Shown: positions 1 to 5,161 of the stretch, one piece after another | Position numbering within the stretch: the first letter of the stretch is position 1 | Layout: every line of letters starts with the position of its first letter | Assembly: GCA_000437595.1 (NCBI GenBank) | Contig: FR899835.1 | Coordinates: 16,620-21,795, forward strand | Origin: Faecalibacterium sp. CAG:74 | Lineage (GTDB): Bacteria; Bacillota; Clostridia; Christensenellales; Aristaeellaceae | Direction of reading: 5' to 3' | Length of the DNA stretch: 5,176 bases | Made by a program: the position numbers and the translations under genes | The notes under the pieces: model-generated | Told to the model about the DNA's origin: nothing | What the model saw: the letters and a program-made list of their open reading frames with translations, nothing else | Database searches by the model: none

Positions 1-725
1 GGCGGCTCGTCAGCTACATCCCGAAAGTGCCGGATTCGTGCGTGCTGGTCATTTATGTGCGCGGCAAGGCGGACGGACGCAAGAAGCTCTATTCGGCGGT
101 GAAGAAAAAGGGCGGCATCGTATCGTTCGAGCCGCTGGGGGATGCGGAGCTGAACGGGTGGATTGTCCGCGTGTTCCAGCAGAACGGGAAGAAGTGCGCA
201 CCGGACGTGGCGAGCCTTTTGTCCTTCACGGTCGGCAATGACACGGCGCTGCTGCGCGCGGAAATCGAGAAGCTGACGGCGCTGGCGGGCGACCGCGACA
301 CCATCACGGAGAATGACGTGCACGCCGTGGCGACGCGCTCCATCGAATGCACGGTGTTCGAGATGGTGGACGCCGTCGTCGCGGGGCAGCGCGCGCGGGC
401 GCTGATGCTCCTGCGCGATATGCTGACCGCCGGGCAGGAGCGGCTGGGCATTCTGGCAATGCTGCTGCGGCAGTACCGGCTGATGCAGCATGTGAAAATC
501 ATGCAGTACGAGAAACTGAGCCGGCAGGAGCTGGTGAAGAATCTTGGCATTGCGCCGTTCGCGGCGGAGCGCACGATGCGGCAGGCGCAGGGCTATACCG
601 GTGCGCAGGTGCGGCGCGGCGTGGAAATCTGCCTTGACACGGAATACAAGGTGAAGGCAGGGCAGTACAACGAGGACGGCGCACTGGAAACGGCGGTGCT
701 GGCGCTCTTGGGGCTGCGGGGGTAA
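1..725 (+). CDS. holA: DNA polymerase III delta subunit, 5'-truncated by the window edge
   Basis: This is the clamp-loader delta subunit, which opens the beta sliding clamp so that the clamp-loader complex can load it on DNA. The reading frame is open from base 3, giving 240 visible residues. The family is usually about 330-350 residues, so roughly the first 100, including the start of the AAA+-like N-terminal region, lie outside the window. A GTG at 27 is an internal valine and not the start. Family landmarks seen are the DGRKKLYSAVKKKGG block, the NGWIVRVFQQNGKK segment, VGNDTALLRAEIEKL, ITENDVHAV, the FEMVDAV helix, the ILAMLLRQYRLM helix and the closing DTEYKVKAGQ region of the C-terminal collar domain. 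The stop at 723-725 is followed within 3 bases by a decayed acetyltransferase gene. Identification rests on motif recall and is strong. The upstream context is not visible. Confidence 0.9.
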   Translation, partial: RLVSYIPKVPDSCVLVIYVRGKADGRKKLYSAVKKKGGIVSFEPLGDAELNGWIVRVFQQNGKKCAPDVASLLSFTVGNDTALLRAEIEKLTALAGDRDTITENDVHAVATRSIECTVFEMVDAVVAGQRARALMLLRDMLTAGQERLGILAMLLRQYRLMQHVKIMQYEKLSRQELVKNLGIAPFAAERTMRQAQGYTGAQVRRGVEICLDTEYKVKAGQYNEDGALETAVLALLGLRG

Positions 726-727
726 GC

Positions 728-1005
728 GTGGAAAATCGAGTGGTGGACGAGGAGATTGCGCTGATTCCGTATTATCCAAACCCAGAAGCGGCGCTGCCGT
801 GGTATCGGGATTGCGATGTCTGAAAGTGGGTGGACAACATTGACAAACTGTGTTCGCTGGAGTGGCTGAACGCGATGTATACCTGCCTGAACACGCACGG
901 CGCGTGACGGCAAACATCTACGATTTCAACACACAGAGTAGAAAGATGTTCCTGTCGCTGGGCTTTCAGCAGACTGGGAAAGAATGGTATGTGCTGGATC
1001 TGTGA
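728..1005 (+). pseudogene. Decayed GNAT-family N-acetyltransferase (stop codon plus internal deletion)
   Basis: Two pieces of a small GNAT acetyltransferase are recognisable. The first, 728-904, reads IALIPYYPNPEAALPWYRD then DNIDKLCSLEWLNAMYTCL, the usual N-terminal part of a Firmicute GNAT subfamily. It is broken by TGA at 821-823, where relatives in my recollection carry cysteine. The second piece lies in another frame, 904-1005. It reads NIYDFNTQSRKMFLSLGFQQ and ends EWYVLDL, the typical C-terminal strand with the asparagine and GF motif. About 60 residues that should separate the pieces, including the acetyl-CoA-binding loop, are missing, so no active enzyme can be made. The copy ACGGC occurs on both sides of the junction (897-901 and 907-911) and may have mediated the deletion. 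The original start is uncertain; GTG at 728 or 743 is possible. Substrate unknown. Confidence 0.75.
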
Positions 1006-1013
1006 CAAGGAAA

Positions 1014-1045
1014 CCCGCTGACGATCATGTTCAGCGGGCGTTTTT
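1014..1045 (+). terminator. Intrinsic terminator after the holA / acetyltransferase remnant
   Basis: A perfect 8-bp stem, CCCGCTGA (1014-1021) with TCAGCGGG (1031-1038), encloses a 9-base loop. It is followed after CG by five T residues (1041-1045). It begins 9 bases after the final stop of the acetyltransferase remnant and lies upstream of the serC promoter, so it separates the two transcription units. Confidence 0.85.
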
Positions 1046-1076
1046 GTATTTCTCCTGTTTTTCCCTGCAAAAGGGG

Positions 1077-1105
1077 TTGCAATTCGGGCGGAAAGCGCGT
1101 ATGAT
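1077..1105 (+). promoter_or_regulatory. Sigma-A-type promoter of serC
   Basis: TTGCAA (-35, 1077-1082) and TATGAT (-10, 1100-1105) are separated by exactly 17 bp, which is close to consensus. Transcription should begin near 1112, leaving a leader of about 64 bases. The leader contains a small hairpin, GTGGG (1131-1135) with CCCAC (1146-1150), of uncertain meaning. No operator is apparent. It should drive serC and, by read-through, possibly serA. Confidence 0.8.
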
Positions 1106-1160
1106 ATGCACATGGAACGAAATTCACCCGGTGGGCGATAAATGACCCACTTAATGATGC

Positions 1161-1166
1161 AGGAGG
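1161..1166 (+). promoter_or_regulatory. Ribosome binding site of serC
   Basis: A full AGGAGG lies 9 bases before the ATG at 1176. This strong site fixes the serC start and suggests efficient translation. Confidence 0.85.
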
Positions 1167-1175
1167 CGAAACGCA

Positions 1176-2252
1176 ATGGAGCGTGTGTATAATTTTTCCC
1201 CCGGTCCGTCGATGCTGGCACAGCCGGTGCTGGAGAAGGCGCAGAAGGATTTGATGGTTTACGGAAACACGGGCATGTCTGTGATGGAGATGTCCCACCG
1301 CAGCAAGATGTATACCGATATCTTCGACAAGACGGTCGCGGACTTGCGCACACTGATGCACATCGGGGATGATTACGAGGTGCTGCTGCTGCAAGGCGGC
1401 GCGACGCTGCAATTTTCCGCGATTCCCCTGAACCTGATGGTCAAAGGCAAGGCGGATTATGTCGATTCAGGCAATTTCGCGCACCTTGCCGCAGAAGAAG
1501 CAAAGCGCTACGGCGAAGTCAATATCGCCGCGACCAGCCGCGAAGACAACTACACCTACGTTCCCGACATGGCGGCGGCGAAGTTCGATCCCGACGCGGA
1601 TTACGTTCACATCACCCAGAACAACACCATCTACGGCACGCGGTTTGTGGAACTGCCGGATGTCAAAGCGCCCCTTGTTGCCGACGCAAGCTCCATGATT
1701 CTCTCCGAACCGATGGATGTGAACCGCTACGGGGTGATTTACGCCGGGGCACAGAAGAACATCGGTCCGTCCGGGCTGTGCGTCGTGGTTGTGCGCAAGG
1801 ACTTGCTCGGCCACGCGAAGCCCATCTGCCCGAAGCTGATGGACTGGAAGGTCGAAGCCGACAAGGGCAGCATGTACAACACGCCGAACACTTGGGGCAT
1901 CTATCTCGCCGGGCTGACGTTCGACTGGCTGCTGTCCATCGGCGGCGTGGAGGCGATTTATCAGGTGAATCAGGAGAAGGCAAAGCTGCTGTATGACTTC
2001 CTTGATAACAGCAAGCTGTTCAAGGCGACGGCGCAGAAGAAGTATCGCAGCTTGATGAATGTGACGTTCGTGACGGGCGACGCGGAGAAGGACGCGGCGT
2101 TTGTGAAGGCGGCGGCGGCACAGGGATTGGTGAATTTGAAGGGCCATCGGACGGTGGGCGGTATGAGAGCGTCCATTTATAACGCTATGCCCATGGAAGG
2201 GGTTAAGAAGTTGGTGGAGTTCATGAAGGAATTTGAAAGGGAAAATGGTTAA
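1176..2252 (+). CDS. serC: Phosphoserine aminotransferase
   Basis: A cytosolic PLP enzyme that transfers the amino group of glutamate to 3-phosphohydroxypyruvate, making phosphoserine; this is step 2 of serine synthesis. At 358 residues it has the usual length. Visible family motifs are NFSPGPS at residues 6-12, EMSHRSK at 38-44, the phosphate-binding QGGA at 73-76, NNTIYGT at 149-155, VADASS at 168-173 with PLP-contacting Asp170, GAQKNIGPSG at 191-200 with Lys194 as the expected Schiff-base lysine, NTPNTW at 235-240, and GHRTVGGMRASIYNAMP at 323-339, which carries substrate-phosphate arginines. No expected catalytic residue is missing. It is the first gene of a serC-serA pair, with its own promoter and an AGGAGG site. 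The 346-bp gap to serA holds an inserted repeat element. Confidence 0.96.
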   Translation: MERVYNFSPGPSMLAQPVLEKAQKDLMVYGNTGMSVMEMSHRSKMYTDIFDKTVADLRTLMHIGDDYEVLLLQGGATLQFSAIPLNLMVKGKADYVDSGNFAHLAAEEAKRYGEVNIAATSREDNYTYVPDMAAAKFDPDADYVHITQNNTIYGTRFVELPDVKAPLVADASSMILSEPMDVNRYGVIYAGAQKNIGPSGLCVVVVRKDLLGHAKPICPKLMDWKVEADKGSMYNTPNTWGIYLAGLTFDWLLSIGGVEAIYQVNQEKAKLLYDFLDNSKLFKATAQKKYRSLMNVTFVTGDAEKDAAFVKAAAAQGLVNLKGHRTVGGMRASIYNAMPMEGVKKLVEFMKEFERENG

Positions 2253-2320
2253 GAAAGGATAAACACGCGAACAGAGTAAACAAAAACTTCCAATAAAGTT
2301 CAAGCAGCATGGAAGGGTCA

Positions 2321-2498
2321 GCCGAAGGAGTCCAGAGGGCGATCGGAAAGCCCTCTGGAAGTATGGCAATGTCCAGTTTGGTAGAGAGGTCAATTGCGAT
2401 TGCCTGAAAGAAACATACTGCTTTTTATTGTTGCAGGGGATTTCGCGCCTGCGGGCGCGACAAGGGGGCTTTCCGATCGCCCCCTTGCCCCCTTCGGC
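2321..2498. mobile_element. MITE-like element with 38-bp inverted ends, each end a hairpin
   Basis: The ends 2321-2358 and 2461-2498 are inverted copies matching at 32 of 38 positions, beginning GCCGAAGG and ending CCTTCGGC. Each end contains a perfect 9-bp hairpin: CCAGAGGGC with GCCCTCTGG around a GATCGGAAA loop on the left, and CAAGGGGGC with GCCCCCTTG around the complementary TTTCCGATC loop on the right. Four of the six mismatches form two compensatory base-pair changes, so both stems stay perfect. The interior holds AGTATGGCAAT (2360-2370), able to pair with ATTGCC (2399-2404) and CATACT (2414-2419), and a TCGCGCC/GGCGCGA hairpin (2443-2460). No transposase is present and I see no clear target-site duplication. 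A non-autonomous transposable or REP-like element is the likeliest reading. It sits inside the ser gene pair and could affect serA expression. Confidence 0.7.
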
Positions 2499-2583
2499 AC
2501 CGCCACGTTTGGGGCTATCCGCGGCTGAATTTGCCCGGAACAGAGAATGCCACTTCTGCGAAGGTGCATCCGCCATCATTATT

Positions 2584-2591
2584 GTGAGGAG
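2584..2591 (+). promoter_or_regulatory. Ribosome binding site that fixes the serA start
   Basis: GTGAGGAG lies 7 bases before ATG 2599. The serA reading frame stays open upstream to at least 2428, through the right end of the repeat element, so a gene caller could pick a false early start. This site and the loss of family similarity upstream place the true start at 2599. Confidence 0.85.
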
Positions 2592-2598
2592 AAAAATC

Positions 2599-3765
2599 AT
2601 GTTCAAAATCAAGACGCTGAATGCGATTTCCGATGTCATCCACGAGGAATTGTCCGCGGAACAGTACGTCATCAGCCCGGAAGAACCTGTGCCAGAGGGC
2701 ATTCTCGTGCGCTCGGCGGTCATGCACGACGCGCCGCTGAACCCGGAACTGCTGGGCATCGCGCGTGCCGGGGCGGGCGTCAATAATATCCCGCTGGATA
2801 AGTGCACCAAACAGGGCATCGCCGTGTTCAATACCCCCGGCGCGAACGCCAATGCCGTGGCGGAACTCGTGCTGGGCGCGCTCGTGCTGGGCAGCCGCAA
2901 CGTTGCCGCGGGCATCCGGTGGGCGGATACGCTCAAAGGACAGGAGAACGTGCCGAAGCTCGTTGAGAAGGGCAAGGGACAGTTTGTCGGGCCGGAGCTG
3001 CGCGGAAAGACGCTCGGCGTGATTGGTCTGGGCGCGATTGGGCGGCTCGTCGCGAACGCCGCCAGCGCTGGATTCGGCATGAAGGTCGTCGGCTGCGACC
3101 CGTTTATTTCGGTTGAAAGCGCATGGGCATTGAGCAGCAGCGTCCGCCGCGCTGCGACGAATGAGGACGTATTCGCACAGGTGGATTACATCACCTTCCA
3201 CGTCCCGCTGAATGATAAAACGCGCGGCAGCATCAACGCAGCGACGATTGCGAAGATGAAAAAGGGAGCGATTCTGCTGAACTTCTCCCGCGGCGAACTG
3301 GCGAATACCGCGGATGTGAAGGCGGCGCTGGCGTCCGGGCAGCTCGGCGGCTATGTGACCGACTTCCCGTGCGAGGAGCTGCTCGGCGTGGAGAAGGTGA
3401 CGTGTATTCCGCATCTGGGCGCATCGACCCCTGAAAGCGAGGACAACTGCGCTCGGATGGCGGCGGCGGAGCTGCGCGACTATCTCGAAGTCGGCTCGAT
3501 TCGCAACAGCGTCAACCTGCCGGATGTGCCGCTGGGCGCGCCCGAAGGCGTCCGCGTGCTGGTCATCCACGAGAACGTCCCGAACATGGTCGCGACGATT
3601 ACGACCTGCGTTTCGGCGGAGCAGATCAACATCGACAACCTCGTCAACAAGTCCCGCAAGGACGTTGCGGTGACGGTGATGGAGCTGTCCGACCGCCCGT
3701 CGAAGATGGCGCTGAACGTCATTTCCTCGATTGCGGGCGTGATTCGCGTCAGAGTGTTTGGATAA
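2599..3765 (+). CDS. serA: D-3-phosphoglycerate dehydrogenase with C-terminal ACT domain
   Basis: Oxidises 3-phosphoglycerate to 3-phosphohydroxypyruvate with NAD, the entry step of serine synthesis, in the cytosol; the product is the substrate of SerC encoded just upstream. It has 388 residues, the shorter PGDH form with an ACT domain but without the extra ASB domain. Seen in order are the substrate-binding RAGAGVNNI (56-64), the Rossmann loop GVIGLGAIGR (140-149), Asp167 ending the second beta strand (GCDPF) where NAD specificity is set, and the catalytic Arg231 (NFSRGE), Glu259 (DFPCEE) and His272 (IPHLGAST). The ACT domain spans about 318-388. His324, Asn326 and Asn344 align with the E. 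coli serine-binding His344, Asn346 and Asn364, so serine feedback inhibition is likely by inference. It ends in tandem TAA stops. Start chosen by the GTGAGGAG site. Confidence 0.96.
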   Translation: MFKIKTLNAISDVIHEELSAEQYVISPEEPVPEGILVRSAVMHDAPLNPELLGIARAGAGVNNIPLDKCTKQGIAVFNTPGANANAVAELVLGALVLGSRNVAAGIRWADTLKGQENVPKLVEKGKGQFVGPELRGKTLGVIGLGAIGRLVANAASAGFGMKVVGCDPFISVESAWALSSSVRRAATNEDVFAQVDYITFHVPLNDKTRGSINAATIAKMKKGAILLNFSRGELANTADVKAALASGQLGGYVTDFPCEELLGVEKVTCIPHLGASTPESEDNCARMAAAELRDYLEVGSIRNSVNLPDVPLGAPEGVRVLVIHENVPNMVATITTCVSAEQINIDNLVNKSRKDVAVTVMELSDRPSKMALNVISSIAGVIRVRVFG

Positions 3766-3775
3766 TAAGAAGAAG

Positions 3776-3811
3776 CCCCTGCGGCGGAAGTGCTTCCGAT
3801 TGCCGCAGGGG
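3776..3811. terminator. Terminator hairpin after serA, possibly two-way
   Basis: A perfect 10-bp stem, CCCCTGCGGC (3776-3785) with GCCGCAGGGG (3802-3811), starts 10 bases after the serA stop. The loop contains a smaller GGAA/TTCC pairing. The plus-strand tail TTATACTCTTT is only moderately T-rich. On the minus strand the stem is followed by CTTCTTCTTATTAT, so it may also stop transcripts arriving from the convergent LytTR operon. Confidence 0.7.
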
Positions 3812-3976
3812 TTATACTCTTTCCGGATTCACCTGAGCCATCTGCTTGCGCCTTTTCCGCTCTGGCGTCCGCTCATTCCACTTAGCGTAGCGCTGCTACG
3901 CTGCGTTTCATTCGCGTTAGCCAGCCGAAAAATTCACGGCGCATCTTGGCTCATTTTCATCCGGAAATAGTATTAC
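3811..3976. repeat. Long imperfect palindrome, MITE-like or structured RNA
   Basis: The outer 30 bases of each side (3811-3840 and 3947-3976) are inverted copies at 24 of 30 positions. They include TTTCCGGAT (3820-3828) with ATCCGGAAA (3959-3967), and TGAGCCA (3834-3840) with TGGCTCA (3947-3953), with equal 5-base gaps. Further in, TGCGCC (3847-3852) faces GGCGCA (3938-3943). The centre is a perfect 8-bp palindrome, AGCGTAGC (3884-3891) with GCTACGCT (3895-3902), around GCT. The two halves are thus inverted copies along most of their length, with indels. It carries no plausible gene. It resembles a second non-autonomous repeat, unrelated in sequence to the one at 2321-2498. No clear target duplication is visible. 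Confidence 0.6.
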
Positions 3977-3978
3977 AG

Positions 3979-4045
3979 TTATCCACAGAACGGGGATAAC
4001 CTTGGGGATAAGTTTGTGAACAGGCTGTGCATTGACTGGGGATAA
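3979..4045. promoter_or_regulatory. Cluster of DnaA-box-like 9-mers
   Basis: A perfect consensus box TTATCCACA lies on the + strand at 3979-3987. Minus-strand boxes follow: TTATCCCCG (3991-3999), TTATCCCCA (4003-4011), CTGTTCACA (4015-4023) and TTATCCCCA (4037-4045). The first four start exactly 12 bp apart. A degenerate sixth (4026-4034) would fill the remaining gap at 11-bp steps. The replication initiator DnaA binds such boxes. Clusters occur at oriC and at titration or regulatory sites. This one lies between the 3' ends of convergent genes, so a promoter role is unlikely. Its function is not shown by sequence alone. Confidence 0.65.
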
Positions 4046-4058
4046 CGAAGAAACTGTC

Positions 4059-4502
4059 TTATACCTGCTTCAGCCGCTCGTTGATTTCCCGCACGCGCCG
4101 CCGGATTTGCAAGTAGTTAATCAGCCAAATGCCGGCGTACATTGCGACGAAGCCGAAGAGATACCAGCCGGGCTGATCTGCCATCCAGCCCATTGCCCAC
4201 GCAATCGGCAGGCAGACGACGCTGCACAGGAGAAAGTGCGTCAGCGTCTGCCGGAGCAGGCTCCACCGCTCCACTTCCCAAATGACGGACGCGCCCGACC
4301 AAATAGCGCCAATGAGCATGGCGGCTGCCATTTGCAGGCTGAATGCGCCGACTTCGCTGCCGACCTGTGCCAGCAGTGCAGGGGTGGCGACATGCATGTC
4401 CCCGCCGCCGATGGCGAGCGAAATGCAGATGATAATGACGACGCCGATGAAGCAGCCGACGAATGCGCCGAGCAGGGAACGCAGGAAAACTTGCTTTTTC
4501 AT
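4059..4502 (-). CDS. DUF3021 family membrane protein, partner of a LytTR regulator
   Basis: A 147-residue integral membrane protein with four predicted helices, at about residues 8-31, 52-75, 85-104 and 112-131. It ends in a basic, cytoplasmic-looking tail (QIRRRVREINERLKQV). The pattern GAIWSGASVIWEVERWSLLRQTLTHF at 65-90 and the YAGIWLINYLQIRR end match the DUF3021 family as I know it. Members usually sit beside a stand-alone LytTR regulator. In studied LytTR regulatory systems of streptococci the membrane partner inhibits the regulator, so a sensor or anti-activator role is inferred here. Its signal is unknown. The start is supported by AAAGGAG (4510-4516), 7 bases before the ATG. That site lies in the 15-bp gap after the regulator's stop, so the genes are almost certainly co-transcribed and probably translationally coupled. 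Confidence 0.88.
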   Translation of the reverse strand: MKKQVFLRSLLGAFVGCFIGVVIIICISLAIGGGDMHVATPALLAQVGSEVGAFSLQMAAAMLIGAIWSGASVIWEVERWSLLRQTLTHFLLCSVVCLPIAWAMGWMADQPGWYLFGFVAMYAGIWLINYLQIRRRVREINERLKQV

Positions 4503-4517
4503 GGGGATGCTCCTTTC

Positions 4518-4991
4518 TTACAATCCGAGCGCCTGCCGAATCGTGCGGACATAGCGCCGGGAGACGTAGCTGATTTGTCCGCCCTGCAGGCTGACGCAAA
4601 TGGTGCCGGTTAGTGAGAGATCAAAGGCGATCACGCGGCGGAGGTTGATGATTTCGCTGTTGCTGATACGGATGAAGTGGTGCGAATCGAGGCGTTCTTC
4701 GAGTTCCCAGAGCCGCTGGCGGAGGAGAAACTCGTCCGTTTCCGTCGCGGCGTAGACATGCCCGTTCGCCGCCCAGACACGGACGAGGGAATCCTGCTGG
4801 AGCGGAAACGCCTTGTCCTGCTGGTAGCCGATGATGGGGACGGCGGCGCGCGCGGTCAGCTGCTGAATCAGACGGGTCAATTCCGGGGTCATTTCGGCGG
4901 TTTCGATGATGAAGCGGGGCTTCCGGCGGGTGGCATCCAAGCGGATTTCAACGTCCATGTCGCGAAGGGCGTCCGATTTGAGGTCATCCAT
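4518..4991 (-). CDS. Stand-alone LytTR-type DNA-binding transcriptional regulator
   Basis: A 157-residue cytosolic regulator without a response-regulator receiver domain. Residues 1-55 form a short charged N-terminal region (IIETAEMTPELTRLIQQL). Residues about 58-157 form the LytTR domain, recognised by LVRVWAANGHVYAATET, the RLWELEERL helix, the hallmark FIRISNSEIINLRRV (106-120) and the closing ISYVSRRYVRTIRQAL. LytTR domains bind DNA as two 9-bp half-sites about 21 bp apart through an all-beta fold. It is the first gene of a two-gene operon with the DUF3021 protein and probably controls its own promoter. The start at 4991 is chosen because AAAGGAAG (5001-5008) lies 9 bases upstream; the alternative Met12, where many relatives begin, has no ribosome site. 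Confidence 0.9.
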   Translation of the reverse strand: MDDLKSDALRDMDVEIRLDATRRKPRFIIETAEMTPELTRLIQQLTARAAVPIIGYQQDKAFPLQQDSLVRVWAANGHVYAATETDEFLLRQRLWELEERLDSHHFIRISNSEIINLRRVIAFDLSLTGTICVSLQGGQISYVSRRYVRTIRQALGL

Positions 4992-5019
4992 GCGGGGTCA
5001 CTTCCTTTCTGATGAGGAT

Positions 5020-5048
5020 ATCATAGCGCAGGAAGCGGATTTCGGCAA
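5020..5048 (-). promoter_or_regulatory. Sigma-A-type promoter of the LytTR-DUF3021 operon
   Basis: On the minus strand, TTGCCG (-35, complement of 5043-5048) and TATGAT (-10, complement of 5020-5025) are separated by exactly 17 bp. Transcription would start near 5013, giving a leader of about 20 bases that contains the ribosome site. The good -10 and 4-of-6 -35 fit a promoter helped by an upstream activator. Confidence 0.75.
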
Positions 5049-5059
5049 GCGAAAAGCGA

Positions 5060-5091
5060 CAGGTGGTCGGATTGGAGGGGCAGGTGGTCGG
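5060..5091. promoter_or_regulatory. Paired direct repeats, candidate LytTR operator
   Basis: CAGGTGGTCGG occurs identically at 5060-5070 and 5081-5091. The offset is exactly 21 bp, two helical turns, which is the half-site spacing of known LytTR operators. The repeats lie about 50 and 73 bases upstream of the inferred start, just behind the -35, a usual activator position. The half-site sequence is not an obvious match to the AgrA-type consensus. A partial third copy, GAGTGGTCGAA, lies at 5119-5129, 37 bp further on. Confidence 0.6.
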
Positions 5092-5161
5092 TCGCGCCCA
5101 TTTGGCGCGACAATGTGCGAGTGGTCGAATGTGCAGCTTGGGGGCGCGTCTGAGGACGCGC
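5091..5161. repeat. Two perfect short inverted repeats at the right edge
   Basis: GTCGCGCC (5091-5098) pairs with GGCGCGAC (5104-5111) around a 5-base loop. GCGCGTC (5144-5150) pairs with GACGCGC (5155-5161) around TGAG. Neither is followed by a T-run on either strand, so they are not convincing terminators. AATGTGC also occurs twice (5112-5118 and 5128-5134). No coding region is recognised here; this is probably regulatory or repeat DNA between the LytTR operon and an unseen gene. Confidence 0.45.

Noticed and set aside
821..823. TGA at a cysteine position as a selenocysteine codon
   Set aside because: The same gene also lacks its central acetyl-CoA-binding region and changes frame, so decay explains the TGA. 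No SECIS-like hairpin was evident just downstream.
1131..1150. GTGGG/CCCAC hairpin in the serC leader as a riboswitch or attenuator
   Set aside because: It has only 5 bp with a 10-base loop. There is no terminator alternative, T-box motif or conserved aptamer core.
2309..2405. Small ORF of 32 codons starting at ATG 2309
   Set aside because: It lies almost entirely in the inverted end and interior of the repeat element, lacks a convincing ribosome site, and has no recognisable product.
1467..3080. Very long open frame (537 codons) on the minus strand across serC, the gap and serA
   Set aside because: It is the shadow of the GC-rich codon bias of serC and serA. It has low-complexity Arg/Pro/Ser-rich composition, no family motif, and crosses the repeat element. 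The plus-strand genes are unambiguous.
3758..3970. 70-codon plus-strand frame after serA
   Set aside because: It overlaps the serA end, its terminator and the palindromic element. It has no ribosome site or family signal.
3979..4045. Calling the DnaA-box cluster the chromosomal origin oriC
   Set aside because: There is no dnaA, dnaN or other usual origin neighbour in the window and no clear AT-rich unwinding region. A titration or regulatory cluster is at least as likely.
4032..4613. 193-codon plus-strand frame opposite the DUF3021 gene
   Set aside because: It is antisense to two well-supported minus-strand genes with ribosome sites and family motifs. Its own protein is compositionally biased without a match.
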